A stretch of DNA of 64,000 nucleotides from the NCBI GenBank assembly GCA_035651755.1, contig DASRFA010000060.1:124001-188000 (forward strand), written 5' to 3'. This stretch comes from DASRFA01 sp035651755 (GTDB taxonomy: Bacteria > Desulfobacterota > Binatia > UBA12015). The first letter of the stretch is position 1; each line of letters opens with the position of its first letter. The notes under the pieces were generated by a model. That model had not been told where the DNA came from. It worked only from the letters and a program-made list of their open reading frames with translations, and did not search any database. Shown here one piece after another: positions 34,451 through 44,211 of this stretch. The translations under genes were made by a program, and so were the position numbers.

Positions 34451-37000
34451 GTGCGCGCCAGCGATCTCGTCACGCTTGAGTTCCCGCGCCTCCTGGAGGC
34501 GGTCGCGGCGCACGCCGCGTCCGAGCCCGGGCGCGAGGCGTGCCGCGAGCTCTCGCCGAAGACCCTGCTGTCCGCGGTGCGCGACGAGCTCGCGCGCGTC
34601 GCGCACTACGTCGAGATCACCGCCGACGAGGCGCCTCCGCTCGGCGACTTCCCCGACGTCCGCCCGCTCCTCGCGCTCTCGCGCACGACCGGCGCGCGGC
34701 TCTCGGGCGTCGAGCTGCAGGCGATCGGCGAGGTCATCACGACGCTTCGCCGCATGCGCGGCTACCTGCGCGCGCGCGGCGCCGGCCGGCCGCTCCTCCT
34801 CGCGTACCTCTCCAGGCTGCACTCGTTTCCCGAGCTCGATCGCCTGCTCGCGACGACGCTCGACGAGGAGGGCGGCCTGCGCGACGACGCGAGCCCGACC
34901 CTGCGCGCCCTCCGCCGGGAGCTGCGCGGCCTCCGCGCCGAGATCGAGGCCCGCCTCGCGCGCCTCTTCCGCCAGTCGACCGCGGCCGGCGCGATCGCCG
35001 ACGAGTATGTCACCGTGCGGAACGGCCGCTACGTCGTACCGGTGCGCGCGCAGGCGCAGGCCGACCTTCCGGGCATCGTGCAGGACCGCTCGGCGTCGGG
35101 CGAGACGCTCTTCGTCGAGCCGCTCTTCGCGGTCGAGTCGAACAACCGCCTCCTGATCGCGGCGCGCGAGGAAGCGCAGGAGGAGGCGCGGATCCTCGCC
35201 GAGATCACGGCCGAGATCGGCACCCAGGCGGACGACCTCGAGGAGGCCTTCGCGGGGCTCGTCGAGCTCGACACGCTGGGAGCGCGCGCCGCCTTCGCGC
35301 GGCGGCACGCGGCGGTGAGCCCGGACGTCGGCGGCGACGCGGTCGAGCTCCGCTCGGCACGCCACCCCCTCCTCGTTCTGACCGGCAGGCCCGTGACGCC
35401 GATCGAGCTCGAGCTCGACGCGGGCACGCGGCTGCTCGTCGTGACCGGGCCGAACACCGGCGGCAAGAGCGTCGCGCTCAAGACGCTCGGCCTCGCCGCG
35501 CTCATGGCGCAGGCCGGGATCCCGGTCCTCGCCGATCCCGGCGCCGCGCTGCCGCTCTTCGACGCCGTCTGGACCGACATCGGCGATCCGCAGACGGTCG
35601 CCGGCGATCTTTCCACGTTCTCCGGCCACGTCCGGAACCTCGCGGCGATCGTCGCGGGCGCGACCGGATCGTCGCTGGTGCTGCTGGACGAGCCCGGCAC
35701 CGGAACGGATCCGGAGGACGGCGCCGCGCTCGCGAAGGTGCTCCTCCGCGAACTCGCCGAGCGCGGCGCGCGCGTCCTCGCGACGACCCACTTCCAGACC
35801 GTCAAGGCGTTCGCGCTCGCGCTGCCGCACGCGCGCGTCGCCGGCGTCGACTTCGATCCCGAGACCTTCTCGCCGCGCTACCGTCTGATCTACGGAAGCG
35901 TCGGCCCGAGCCTCGGCCTCACGATGGCGCGCCGCCTCGGCCTGCCGCCCGATCTCGTCGCGCACGCGGAGTCGGAGCGCGGCGCCGCCGGCACCGATCT
36001 GCTCGCCGCCGTCGACCAGCTCGAAGCGGAGCGCCGCCGCTACGAGCAGCTCGCCGACCGCGCCGCCGACGAGGGCGTCGCGCTCGCGGCCGCGCGCTTC
36101 GAGCAAGAGCGGCTCGCGGCCGAGCTGCGCGAGAAGCGCGATCGCAAGTGGGCGGAGGAGCTCGGCGAGGCGAAGCGCTTCGCCGACGACCTCCGCCGCG
36201 AAGGCCGGCGCATGCTCGCGGAGGCGAAGCAGGCGGCGCGCGACGAGGCGCGCGAGCGCGCGCGCCAGCTCTCGCAGCTCGGGAGCGACCAGGTGCAGGC
36301 GATCGCCGCCAAGGGGCGCGAGGTCGCGACGGGCGACGCTTCGGACGCGACCGAGGGCGCGCCGGCGACGGCGCTCGCGGTCGGCGACCAGGTGGAGGTC
36401 GTCGGGAGCGGGCTTCGCGGCGCGCTCCTCCAGATCGCGGGCGAGCGCGGGCAGATCGCGCGCGGCTCCGTCCGCTTCGACGTGCCGCTCAAGCAGCTCC
36501 GGCGGGTCGCGGGCGCGGGACGCCCGGGCGCGAGCGGCGAGCGGTCGCGCGGCGGCGGCGCGGGCCCGCCCGCCGGCGACGCTTCGTTGCGCCGCGGATC
36601 CGGCCGCGGCGGACGCGCCTTCGCGGGAACCGAATGGCGCGTGCGCGACGACGTGCACGACGGCGACCCGACCGACGAGGGTCGCGACGCGGAGGGCGGT
36701 CGCGATCCGGGCGAGCGCGGCGCGCGCGACGCCGGACGCGGTCCCGTCCCCGGCTTCGCGATCGCCGAGCTGAACCTCGTCGGCGAGCGCGTCCGGCCGG
36801 CGCTCGAGCGCCTCGAGACCTTCCTCGACCGGGCGCTCCTCGAGGAGCGCCCGGCCGTCCGGATCATCCACGGGTTCGGCACCGGCGCCCTCCGCGCCGC
36901 GGTGCGCGACTTCCTCGCGGGCTCGGCGTACGTCCAGAGCTTCGACGACGCCGACCCCGCGCAGGGCGGCGCGGGCGCGACCATCGCGCGCCTGAGATAG
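34451..37000 (+). CDS. mutS2: Endonuclease MutS2
   Basis: 849 residues from a GTG. The MutS2 layout is complete: N-terminal core/clamp (LEFPRLLEAVAAHAASEPG), ATPase Walker A TGPNTGGKS (residues 332-340) and Walker B LVLLDEPGTGTDPEDG, a long coiled coil (about 510-620), and a C-terminal Smr nuclease domain (AELNLVGERVRPALERLE, HGFGTGALRAAV). MutS2 acts on branched DNA and, in some bacteria, on collided ribosomes; it is not part of mismatch repair. A Gly/Arg-rich linker before the Smr domain is longer than usual. Confidence 0.95.
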   Translation: MRASDLVTLEFPRLLEAVAAHAASEPGREACRELSPKTLLSAVRDELARVAHYVEITADEAPPLGDFPDVRPLLALSRTTGARLSGVELQAIGEVITTLRRMRGYLRARGAGRPLLLAYLSRLHSFPELDRLLATTLDEEGGLRDDASPTLRALRRELRGLRAEIEARLARLFRQSTAAGAIADEYVTVRNGRYVVPVRAQAQADLPGIVQDRSASGETLFVEPLFAVESNNRLLIAAREEAQEEARILAEITAEIGTQADDLEEAFAGLVELDTLGARAAFARRHAAVSPDVGGDAVELRSARHPLLVLTGRPVTPIELELDAGTRLLVVTGPNTGGKSVALKTLGLAALMAQAGIPVLADPGAALPLFDAVWTDIGDPQTVAGDLSTFSGHVRNLAAIVAGATGSSLVLLDEPGTGTDPEDGAALAKVLLRELAERGARVLATTHFQTVKAFALALPHARVAGVDFDPETFSPRYRLIYGSVGPSLGLTMARRLGLPPDLVAHAESERGAAGTDLLAAVDQLEAERRRYEQLADRAADEGVALAAARFEQERLAAELREKRDRKWAEELGEAKRFADDLRREGRRMLAEAKQAARDEARERARQLSQLGSDQVQAIAAKGREVATGDASDATEGAPATALAVGDQVEVVGSGLRGALLQIAGERGQIARGSVRFDVPLKQLRRVAGAGRPGASGERSRGGGAGPPAGDASLRRGSGRGGRAFAGTEWRVRDDVHDGDPTDEGRDAEGGRDPGERGARDAGRGPVPGFAIAELNLVGERVRPALERLETFLDRALLEERPAVRIIHGFGTGALRAAVRDFLAGSAYVQSFDDADPAQGGAGATIARLR

Positions 37001-37038
37001 GGTCCAGCGCGCGTCCGCTCTCGCGGACGTCGGAAACT

Positions 37039-38184
37039 TCAGAAGCCCTGCAGCGCGGCGAAGCGGTCGCGGTGGAACGTCGCGTCCCCGAGCAGGATCT
37101 CCGCCGCGCGCGCGTGCTTCAGGTAGAAGCCGACGTCGTGCTCGTCCGTCATGCCGATGCCGCCGTGCATCTGCACCGCCTCGTTCGCGACCTGCACGAA
37201 GCCGTCGGAGAGGCGCGCCTTCGCGACCGAGGCGAGGAGGCTCGCGTCGTCGGCGCCCTCGTCGAGCGCGCGCGCCGCGGCCATGACCGTCGAGCGCGCG
37301 AGCTCGACCTCGATGAACATGCGCGCGGCGCGGTGCTTGAGCGCCTGGAAGCTGCCGATCGCGACCCCGAACTGCTTCCGGTCGCGGAGATACGCCATCG
37401 TCGTCTCGAAGGCGCGCGACATCCCGCCCAGCATCTCGGCCGAGAGCCCGACGAGAGCGCGATCGAGAACGCGATCGAGGACGTCGCCCGCCGCGCCGGG
37501 CGCGCCGACCGCCGCGTCCGCGCCGACCTCGACGCCGTCCAGGCGGACGAGGGCGGCGCTGCGGTGGTCGACGAGCTGCTGCCGCTCGACCGTCACGCCG
37601 CGCGTCTGACGGTCGATCAGGAAGAGCCCGATGCCGTCGCGCGCGTCGCGCTCGCCGGCGACGCGCGCCGAGACGACGATGCGATCGGCCACGTGCCCGT
37701 CCAGGACCAGGTCCTTGACGCCGGCGAGCCGCCAGCCGCTGCCCGCCTTCTCGGCGCGCGTCGCGACGCGAAACGGGCGGTGGCGCGCGCCCGGCTCGTG
37801 GTGCGCGAGCGCGAGCACGACGTCGGCGGCTGCGACGCGCGGCAGGAGCGACTCCTTCTGCGCGTCCGTCCCGCCGAGCAGGATCGCGTTGCCGGCGAGC
37901 AGCACGGTCGAGAGGAACGGCTCGGGCGCGAGCGCCGCACCGAGCTCCTGCAGGACGACCGCGAGGTCGGCGTAGCCGAGAGCGAGGCCGCCGTAGGCCT
38001 CCGGCAGGACGATCCCGGGCCAGCCGAGCTCGCCGATCTTCTTCCAGAGCTCGGGCGAGAAGCCGACGGGGTCGTCGGCGTCGCGCAGGCGGCGGATGCG
38101 CGCCACCGGTGCGTGCTCGCGGACGAAGTCGGCCGCGGTCCGCCGCAGCAGCTCCTGCTCCTCCGTCAAGACCAGCTCGCTCAC
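37039..38184 (-). CDS. Acyl-CoA dehydrogenase
   Basis: 381 residues from a GTG that overlaps the stop of the preceding hydrolase-like gene (GTGA). N-terminal helical domain (LTEEQELLRRTAADFVREHAP), FAD/substrate mid-domain (WRLAGVKDLVLDGHVADRIV), and C-terminal helical domain with DRKQFGVAIGSFQALKHRAA and VQMHGGIGMTDEHDVGFYLK, a typical ACAD end. The catalytic Glu of short-chain ACADs was not located with certainty. It oxidises an acyl-CoA to the enoyl-CoA with electron-transfer flavoprotein as acceptor. Confidence 0.9.
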   Translation of the reverse strand: MSELVLTEEQELLRRTAADFVREHAPVARIRRLRDADDPVGFSPELWKKIGELGWPGIVLPEAYGGLALGYADLAVVLQELGAALAPEPFLSTVLLAGNAILLGGTDAQKESLLPRVAAADVVLALAHHEPGARHRPFRVATRAEKAGSGWRLAGVKDLVLDGHVADRIVVSARVAGERDARDGIGLFLIDRQTRGVTVERQQLVDHRSAALVRLDGVEVGADAAVGAPGAAGDVLDRVLDRALVGLSAEMLGGMSRAFETTMAYLRDRKQFGVAIGSFQALKHRAARMFIEVELARSTVMAAARALDEGADDASLLASVAKARLSDGFVQVANEAVQMHGGIGMTDEHDVGFYLKHARAAEILLGDATFHRDRFAALQGF

Positions 38185-38816
38185 CGGGTCCCCCGCTGGA
38201 ATGCCGCCGCGACGTCGTCGCAGCGGGTGATCGTCGCGAGCAGCCGCATGGTGTGCTCGAGCACCTGCTCCGCGTACTCGCGCGGCGTGCCGGTGACGCC
38301 GTCTGCCGGCAGCACCACCTGGTAGCCGCGATTCACCGCCTCGATGGCGGTGCCGACGAGCGCGATGTTGAGGCTCACGCCGGTCAGCACGACCGTCCGG
38401 ACGCCGAGGCTCCGCAGGATCGAGTCGAGCTCGCTGTCGTGGAAGAGCGACACGCCGTGATGGCGCGGAACGACGTAGTCGCCGTCGCGCGGGCCGAGCT
38501 CGGGGACGAGAGCGGCGAGCTCGCCGCCCGCGAGGAGACCGGGACCGCCCGCTTTCCGGGTCGCGGCAAAGAGCCGGCAGTTGAGCGTCGATCCGCCGCC
38601 GTCGGGGCGGCGGACGACGATCCCGTGGAGGACCGGGACGGACGCCGCGCGCGCCGCGTCGAGGAGGCGCGCGATGCGCGGCAGGATGCCGGCCTCGCGC
38701 ACCGCCGCGGCGAGCGCGGAGAGCGCGCCCGCGGTGCCGACGACGCCGCGCTGGCACTCGACGGTCACGACCGCGGTGTGCGCGGGCGCCAGGATCTCGT
38801 TCAGATCGACGGGCAT
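38181..38816 (-). CDS. Isochorismatase-fold protein with substituted catalytic triad
   Basis: 211 residues of cysteine-hydrolase/isochorismatase fold: HTAVVTVECQRGVVG, PVLHGIVVRR, DYVVPRHHGVSLFHDSELDSIL and TGVSLNIALVG. The family's Asp-Lys-Cys triad appears replaced: Glu20 at the Asp site, Arg118 at the Lys site and Ala152 at the Cys site. The same VPRHHG.S type occurs in a known actinobacterial-like subfamily, so this is probably a subfamily trait rather than decay. It precedes and overlaps the acyl-CoA dehydrogenase gene. Activity unknown. Confidence 0.8.
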   Translation of the reverse strand: MPVDLNEILAPAHTAVVTVECQRGVVGTAGALSALAAAVREAGILPRIARLLDAARAASVPVLHGIVVRRPDGGGSTLNCRLFAATRKAGGPGLLAGGELAALVPELGPRDGDYVVPRHHGVSLFHDSELDSILRSLGVRTVVLTGVSLNIALVGTAIEAVNRGYQVVLPADGVTGTPREYAEQVLEHTMRLLATITRCDDVAAAFQRGTR

Positions 38817-38870
38817 CGGGTGGGATCGCGCGCGGCGACGGGCCCCGCCGCGCGACCGCTTATCTAGCCA

Positions 38871-41111
38871 TCAACCGGGTGGCCGCGGCAACCCCGCGGG
38901 CCACGCGGACGACGGTGTCGCGGCGGGCTGGGCGATCCGCGCCGACACGACCGCTCGCGCCTGGCCGAGCACGCGGTCGCGCGCGGCCGCGCGCGAGACG
39001 ACGACCTCGTAGTCGCCCGGCTCGTCCGGAGCCGTCGCTGCGATCGCGACCGACGCGGCCTCCCCGGGCGCGAGCGCGAGCGGCAGCAAGGTGCGCGCGC
39101 TTTGCTCGAGCGGCGCGGCGGCCGGGGTCCCGCTCGGGCTCGACACCGGCCGCCACAGGAGCACCAGGTCGGTCGGCGCGATCGGCGACGGGTGGCGGAA
39201 CGGGCTCGCGCCGCCGTTCCGGACCGCGAGCGAGATCTCGACCCGCTCGCCCGCGACGGCGTGGCGCGGCGCACCCGATCGCTCGTCTCGGCTGTCTTCC
39301 CCGAGCACCGCCCAATCGTCCGACGCGTCGACCGCCCGAAGCGCGTACACCGCAACGTCGGCCGTCTCGCCGACGAGCGACATCGCCGGCGGGCTCGCGC
39401 TCGCCGATCCGTCTTCCGGCGTGCGCGCTGGGGGCGACAACGCCGCGCGCTCCGCCGGCCGCAGGTGACGTCGAAATGCGATCGCGTTCCGGAAGCCGAG
39501 CGCGGACAGCGCCGCGGCCGCGCCCGGATCCGGGAGGCGCGCCGCGAGCTCCTGCACTTGCGCCGATACCGGGCCGTTGAAGGAGTTGTAGCAGGACGCG
39601 GTCGGCTGGCGGTGGTACGCGGCGATCAGGATCTGATCGGAAAGGGCTCGGAGCACGCCGAGCCGCTTCTGCGGGACCGGAAGATCGACGGTCGGGCCGC
39701 TCACGCTGCGCTCGACGAGCGCGACCACGTCGTCCGGCGGGCGGACCGGCGACGCGATCACGTCGAACGGCCGGCCGAAGGTCGCGCGCGCGACGCCGGC
39801 GTGCGCGCGCTCGCCGAAGGTCGCGAAGGCGGCCACGATGCCGACGGCGAGCACTCCCGCGCCGCCCCCGCGCCGTCCGATCGCGAGAACGCCGTACGCG
39901 GAGACGAAGGCGATCGCGAGCGACGCGCCGAGGCCGACGAGCGAGAGCGCGCGGACCGCGTCGAGACCGGGAACGATGCCGCGCAGCGCGAACGCGGGCG
40001 CCGGCAGCGCGACGCCGAGCCACGGCAGCTCGATCGGGCCGCACGACACCCAGAACGCGAGCGCGCCGGCGGCGGCCATCGCCCAGCGCGGGTCGCCGCG
40101 AGGGGACTCGGGGCGCGCGCCACGCGCCGCTCCCGGATCGTCTCGCGCTCCGCCGACGACCCGGTCGACGAGGGCGACGGCGGCGAGCGCGACCGCGACG
40201 GTCCCCGAGTACAGCGTGCCGCCGGGCCCGAACGCTTGCGGCCAGTTCAGGAACGACGTGCGCTCGGCGAGGAGCCCCCACGTGGCGCGCGTCGCGAGGT
40301 ACGGCCCGAAGAGCGCGACCGCGACCGAAGCGACGATGGCGGCCGCAACCGCCATCTGCGGAAGGATCGCACCGAGCCGCTCGCGATGGCGCCACGCCGC
40401 CCACGCGCCCACCACCGAGACGACGAGCGCGCACTCGACGACCGAGTAGAAGCTCTCGAGGAGCTGGAGCGTGAGGAACGCACCGCATCCGATCGCGTCG
40501 CGCCAGCGCCCCTGCTCGAGGAGGCGTGCCCAGAAGAGCAGCACGAGCGGCGTCCAGAGGTCGCCGTGCGCGTACGGGTGCGCGGGGTCCGCGATCCGCA
40601 CCGACACCAGGCCGAACGCGAGGCCGGCGGCGAACGACGCCGGCGGGCTCCCGGTGAAGTGGAACGCGAGCGCGTACATCGCGAGCGCCGCGATCCAGAG
40701 GCCGAGCACGACCGCGGCGTCGTAGGCGAGGACCGGATCGCGCGCGATCGCATACGCCGGCGCCGCCAGCACGGCCGTCCCGAGCATGTGCTCGCCGAGC
40801 GTGTGCGCGCGCGGCATGGGATAGCAGAGGTCGCCGTCGAAGACCCGCCACGGCGCGGTCGTGAGGACGCGCGCGTTCCGCGCGACGACCGAGACGACCA
40901 TCGCCTGGTCGAGAGCGCCGATCGGCTGCTCCGGCGAGCCGTCGGGCCGAACCGCGACCGGCACCGTGCGCCACGGATCCGCGAGGACCGGCGCGAAGAA
41001 CCAGAGCGCGACGGCGAGAGACGCCGCCATGGCGGCGAGGTGGCAGGTGAATGCCCAGGGTTTCGCGCCCTTGGGCCCTGCGCCACCCTCACCCGCCGTC
41101 GGCGGCCTCAT
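38871..41111 (-). CDS. Large integral membrane protein, GT-C/YfhO-like
   Basis: 746 residues. About 10-12 hydrophobic helices between residues 20 and 430 (AAMAASLAVALWFFAPVLA, AAVVLGLWIAALAMYALAF, AVAAAIVASVAVALFG, GVLAVGIVAAFATFG), with an acidic/His loop after the first helix (PIGALDQ), as in lipid-linked sugar transferases of the GT-C superfamily. The C-terminal ~300 residues are soluble and beta-rich (DWAVLGEDS, VEISLAVRNGGASPFRHP) and end with a CARDB/FixG-like region (SVAIAATAPDEPGDYEVVV). No catalytic residue can be assigned. It follows the alkyl-DHAP-synthase-like gene by 12 bases. Confidence 0.6.
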   Translation of the reverse strand: MRPPTAGEGGAGPKGAKPWAFTCHLAAMAASLAVALWFFAPVLADPWRTVPVAVRPDGSPEQPIGALDQAMVVSVVARNARVLTTAPWRVFDGDLCYPMPRAHTLGEHMLGTAVLAAPAYAIARDPVLAYDAAVVLGLWIAALAMYALAFHFTGSPPASFAAGLAFGLVSVRIADPAHPYAHGDLWTPLVLLFWARLLEQGRWRDAIGCGAFLTLQLLESFYSVVECALVVSVVGAWAAWRHRERLGAILPQMAVAAAIVASVAVALFGPYLATRATWGLLAERTSFLNWPQAFGPGGTLYSGTVAVALAAVALVDRVVGGARDDPGAARGARPESPRGDPRWAMAAAGALAFWVSCGPIELPWLGVALPAPAFALRGIVPGLDAVRALSLVGLGASLAIAFVSAYGVLAIGRRGGGAGVLAVGIVAAFATFGERAHAGVARATFGRPFDVIASPVRPPDDVVALVERSVSGPTVDLPVPQKRLGVLRALSDQILIAAYHRQPTASCYNSFNGPVSAQVQELAARLPDPGAAAALSALGFRNAIAFRRHLRPAERAALSPPARTPEDGSASASPPAMSLVGETADVAVYALRAVDASDDWAVLGEDSRDERSGAPRHAVAGERVEISLAVRNGGASPFRHPSPIAPTDLVLLWRPVSSPSGTPAAAPLEQSARTLLPLALAPGEAASVAIAATAPDEPGDYEVVVSRAAARDRVLGQARAVVSARIAQPAATPSSAWPAGLPRPPG

Positions 41112-41123
41112 CTCCCCGGCGGG

Positions 41124-42755
41124 CTACCCGATCAGGACGCCCGGGTTCAGGATGCCGCGCGGGTCGAGCGCCGCCTTGGCGGCGGCGAGCGCGCGCGCGA
41201 AGCCGTCGGGCCGCTGGCGATCGTACCAGGGGCGGTGGTCGCGCCCGACGGCGTGGTGGTGCGTGATCGTGGCGCCGTGCGCGACGATCACCTCCGATGC
41301 GGCGGCCTTGATCTCCGCCCATTGCGCGAGCTGGGAGCCGCGCTTGCCGGGCGCGATCACCGAGTAGTAGGGCGCCGGCCCGTCCGGGTAGACGTGCGTG
41401 AAGCGGCACGACACCATCCCGGCGCCGCACACGCGTCGCACTGCGCTCTCCGTCGCCGTCATGACGTCGCGGTGGAACGCGGGGAAGCGATCCCAGGTGG
41501 TTGCCGTCTCGAAGGTCTCGCTCACCATGCCGAGCTGCGCGATCAGGTCGCGCAGGTAGGGAGCGTTCAGGAAGGCTTGACGCCACGCGCCGACGGCGCC
41601 CTCGCGCGCGGCCGCCTCGTCGGCGCGCGTCGCGCCGGCGCCGTCCGGGACTTTCCCGGCGTGGTCGCGGCAGATCTCGAGCGCGCGCGCCATCCACGCG
41701 GCCGGGTCGTGGTCCGCGGACTCGAAGCCGAGCACGAGCACGTGATCCGTCCCGTTGCCCGCGCCCGACGTCATCGCCTCGTTCGCATCGAGCAGGCGGC
41801 AGTTCGTCGGGTAGAGGCCCGACTGGCCGAGCGCGCGCACCGTTTCGGCCGCGCGCAAGAAATCTCCGAACGTGACGGACGCCGACGCGCGCAAGCGCGG
41901 GCGGTCCTGGAGGCGCATCCAAGCCTCGGTGATCACGCCGAGGATGCCCTCGGAGCCGATGAACATGCGGTCCGGGCTCGGCCCCGCGCCGGATCCCGGC
42001 AGCCGTCGCGACTCGACGACTCCCGTCGGCGTCACGACGCGCAGCGACTCGACGAAGTCGTCGATGTGGGTGTAGAGCGTCGCGAAGTGCCCGCCGGAAC
42101 GGGTCGCGATCCAGCCGCCGAGAGAGCTGACCTCGAACGACTGCGGGAAGTGCCGCAGCGTCAATCCGTGCGGCCGGAGCTGGTCCTCGAGCGCCGGCCC
42201 GAGCACGCCGGCCTGGATGCGCGCCGCCCGCGACGCGCGATCGATCTCGAGGACGCGATCGAGCCGGCCGAGGTCGACGCTGAGGACGCCCCGACCGCCC
42301 GAGTCGGCCGGCGGCTCCACGCCGCCCACGACGCTCGACCCGCCGCCGTACGGGATCGCGACCAGGTCGCGCTCGCCGCACCAGTCGAGGAGCCCGACGA
42401 CGTCGTCCTCGCTCCGCGGAAACGCGACCACGTCGGGCGGATTCGGGTACTCGCGCGCGAGCGCCCGCACGACGTCGCGGAAGGACTTGCCGTACGTGTG
42501 CCCGGCCCGGTCTTCGGGGTCCGTCGAGCAGAGGGGCGCGAGCGCCGGGGGCGGAGCGACGCGCGGCGGGCGCAGAGAGATCTCGTCGATGCGGGGCGCC
42601 GGAGTCTTGGCCGGCACGTCGATCGCGAAGCGCGCCGCGAGCGCCTCGGCGATCCGCTGCTGCTGCTCCTCGGTCGGCCCGTGGCCGACGTAGCCCCAGC
42701 CCCAGAACTTCCGGCGCGGCGAGGCCCCGGCAGTCCGGGAAGTCTCCGTGCTCAC
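41124..42755 (-). CDS. FAD-linked oxidase, alkyldihydroxyacetonephosphate-synthase-like
   Basis: 543 residues from a GTG at 42755. The vanillyl-alcohol-oxidase-type FAD domain has VVAFPRSEDDVVGLLDWC and VAIPYGGGSSVVGGVEP, then RHFPQSFEVSSLGGWIATRS. The catalytic side has CRFTHVYPDGPAPYYSV and the histidine-rich ITHHHAVGRDH RPWY block found in alkylglycerone-phosphate synthases. The N-terminal FWGWGYVGHG is also typical of this group. It would exchange an acyl for an alkyl chain in ether-lipid synthesis, or act on another substrate in bacteria. No acyl-DHAP partner is adjacent. Confidence 0.85.
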   Translation of the reverse strand: MSTETSRTAGASPRRKFWGWGYVGHGPTEEQQQRIAEALAARFAIDVPAKTPAPRIDEISLRPPRVAPPPALAPLCSTDPEDRAGHTYGKSFRDVVRALAREYPNPPDVVAFPRSEDDVVGLLDWCGERDLVAIPYGGGSSVVGGVEPPADSGGRGVLSVDLGRLDRVLEIDRASRAARIQAGVLGPALEDQLRPHGLTLRHFPQSFEVSSLGGWIATRSGGHFATLYTHIDDFVESLRVVTPTGVVESRRLPGSGAGPSPDRMFIGSEGILGVITEAWMRLQDRPRLRASASVTFGDFLRAAETVRALGQSGLYPTNCRLLDANEAMTSGAGNGTDHVLVLGFESADHDPAAWMARALEICRDHAGKVPDGAGATRADEAAAREGAVGAWRQAFLNAPYLRDLIAQLGMVSETFETATTWDRFPAFHRDVMTATESAVRRVCGAGMVSCRFTHVYPDGPAPYYSVIAPGKRGSQLAQWAEIKAAASEVIVAHGATITHHHAVGRDHRPWYDRQRPDGFARALAAAKAALDPRGILNPGVLIG

Positions 42756-42843
42756 GCGCGACTTGTTGCGCGCCTTCGCGGTCAAGCGCAAGCCGGGACA
42801 GGCGACCCGCAGCGCTACGGCCGGTAACGCGCCCGGACCGACG

Positions 42844-44157
42844 CTACGCCGTCAGCGCCTCGAACCGGCGGTCGAGCGGCGTGCGGGCCTTCGCCCCGAG
42901 CGTGCGGTCGAGAGCGCGGCGCGCCTCGGCGCGGCGGCCGCTCGCCGCGAGCGCGCAGACGTTCGTCAGCCGGAAGAGGTCGCACTGGGCGTCGCTGCCG
43001 CCGCCGACGGTGAGCTCGTCGGCGATCGGCGCCAGCAGCACGGCGCACTCGCGGACGTCGCCGCGGCCAAACGCGCCCGACGCCTCCACCAGCGCCTTGC
43101 CGGCGCGCGCCCAGGCACGCAGAGCGTCGCCGTCCGCGCCGCTCGCGCGCGCGGCGACGGAGGCGACGAGGCCGTCGAGCGCGCCGTCGCGGCCGGCGCG
43201 TCCGAGCGCGTACGCCCAGTGGGCGGAGAGGAACGGCATGAAGCAGGCGCCGAGATAGGGCTCGATCCGGTCCGCGATCGCGTCCCAGCGCGCGGCGCCG
43301 TCCCAGCCCGCCATCTCCATCCGCCAGAGGAGCGCGATCGCGTCGACCGCGAAGCCGACCTCGCGGCAGTCCTCGCAGGCGATCTGGGCGTCGAGCAGCT
43401 CGGCCGCCGCGTCGAGATCGAGCCGCTCGACGTGGAGGAGCGCCAGGTGCCAGGCGTCGTGCGAGCGGATGATCGAGCTCATCGTGCGCCAGACCGGAAG
43501 CGCGGCGGTCAGGTGCGCGATGGCGCGATCGACCTCGCCGCGCCGCGTCCAGACGTGCGCGAGCGCGTGATCGGCCCAGGGATTCTGGGGGCGGAGCGCG
43601 AGCGCGCGCTCCGCAATGGTGCACGCGCCGTCGAAGTCGCCGGTCAGCTCGCGCGCGAACGCGAGCATCGCGAGGAAGTCCGGGTCGTCCGCGTGATGCG
43701 GTGCGAGGCGCTCCATGTGCCGCAGGAAGCGCGTCGCCTCGTGCTGCTGCCCGAGCACGTAGTAGAGGAATTCGCACACCTTGGCGGCGGCGAGGTCGCC
43801 CGGCCACTCGGCCGTGAGCGCCTCGAGCTCGACGACGGCCTCCGAGAACGCATGGCGCTGCCATGCCCACAGCGCCGCGCGCCAGCGCTCCTCGCGCGGA
43901 TTCGCGCGCGGCGCGATCGCGTCGGCGCGCGCGAGGTAGCGCGCCGCGATGCCGTCGGCCTCCGCGGTCTGCGCGAAGAGGAACGCCGCAGCCGCGTAGA
44001 GCTGCACGAGCGGCGTGTCCTGGAACCGCGCCGCCGCCGGCACGATGACCTCCGTGCCCTTCGCGAGCCCCACCATGCGGCGGGCGAAGTCGTCGATCGC
44101 GGCGAGGTCCTCGGCGCCGTCGCACGTCGCGGCGAGGCCGTGCAAATCCCGCTTCAT
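42844..44157 (-). CDS. Tetratricopeptide-repeat protein
   Basis: 437 residues from the ATG at 44157 (an upstream TTG at 44193 is less likely). The whole length is antiparallel helices with TPR-like units (LAAAKVCEFLYYVLGQQHEA, FLAMLAFARELTGDFDGAC, DHALAHVWTRRGEVDRAI, LLHVERLDLDAAAELLD). No signal peptide, so cytoplasmic. It matches a family of ~430-residue bacterial TPR proteins of unknown function. Gaps of ~50-90 bases to both neighbours. Confidence 0.75.
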   Translation of the reverse strand: MKRDLHGLAATCDGAEDLAAIDDFARRMVGLAKGTEVIVPAAARFQDTPLVQLYAAAAFLFAQTAEADGIAARYLARADAIAPRANPREERWRAALWAWQRHAFSEAVVELEALTAEWPGDLAAAKVCEFLYYVLGQQHEATRFLRHMERLAPHHADDPDFLAMLAFARELTGDFDGACTIAERALALRPQNPWADHALAHVWTRRGEVDRAIAHLTAALPVWRTMSSIIRSHDAWHLALLHVERLDLDAAAELLDAQIACEDCREVGFAVDAIALLWRMEMAGWDGAARWDAIADRIEPYLGACFMPFLSAHWAYALGRAGRDGALDGLVASVAARASGADGDALRAWARAGKALVEASGAFGRGDVRECAVLLAPIADELTVGGGSDAQCDLFRLTNVCALAASGRRAEARRALDRTLGAKARTPLDRRFEALTA

Positions 44158-44211
44158 CCCTCCATCTATCGGCGCCGCACCCCGGAGGGTCAACGCGGGC
44201 GGGGCGAACGA

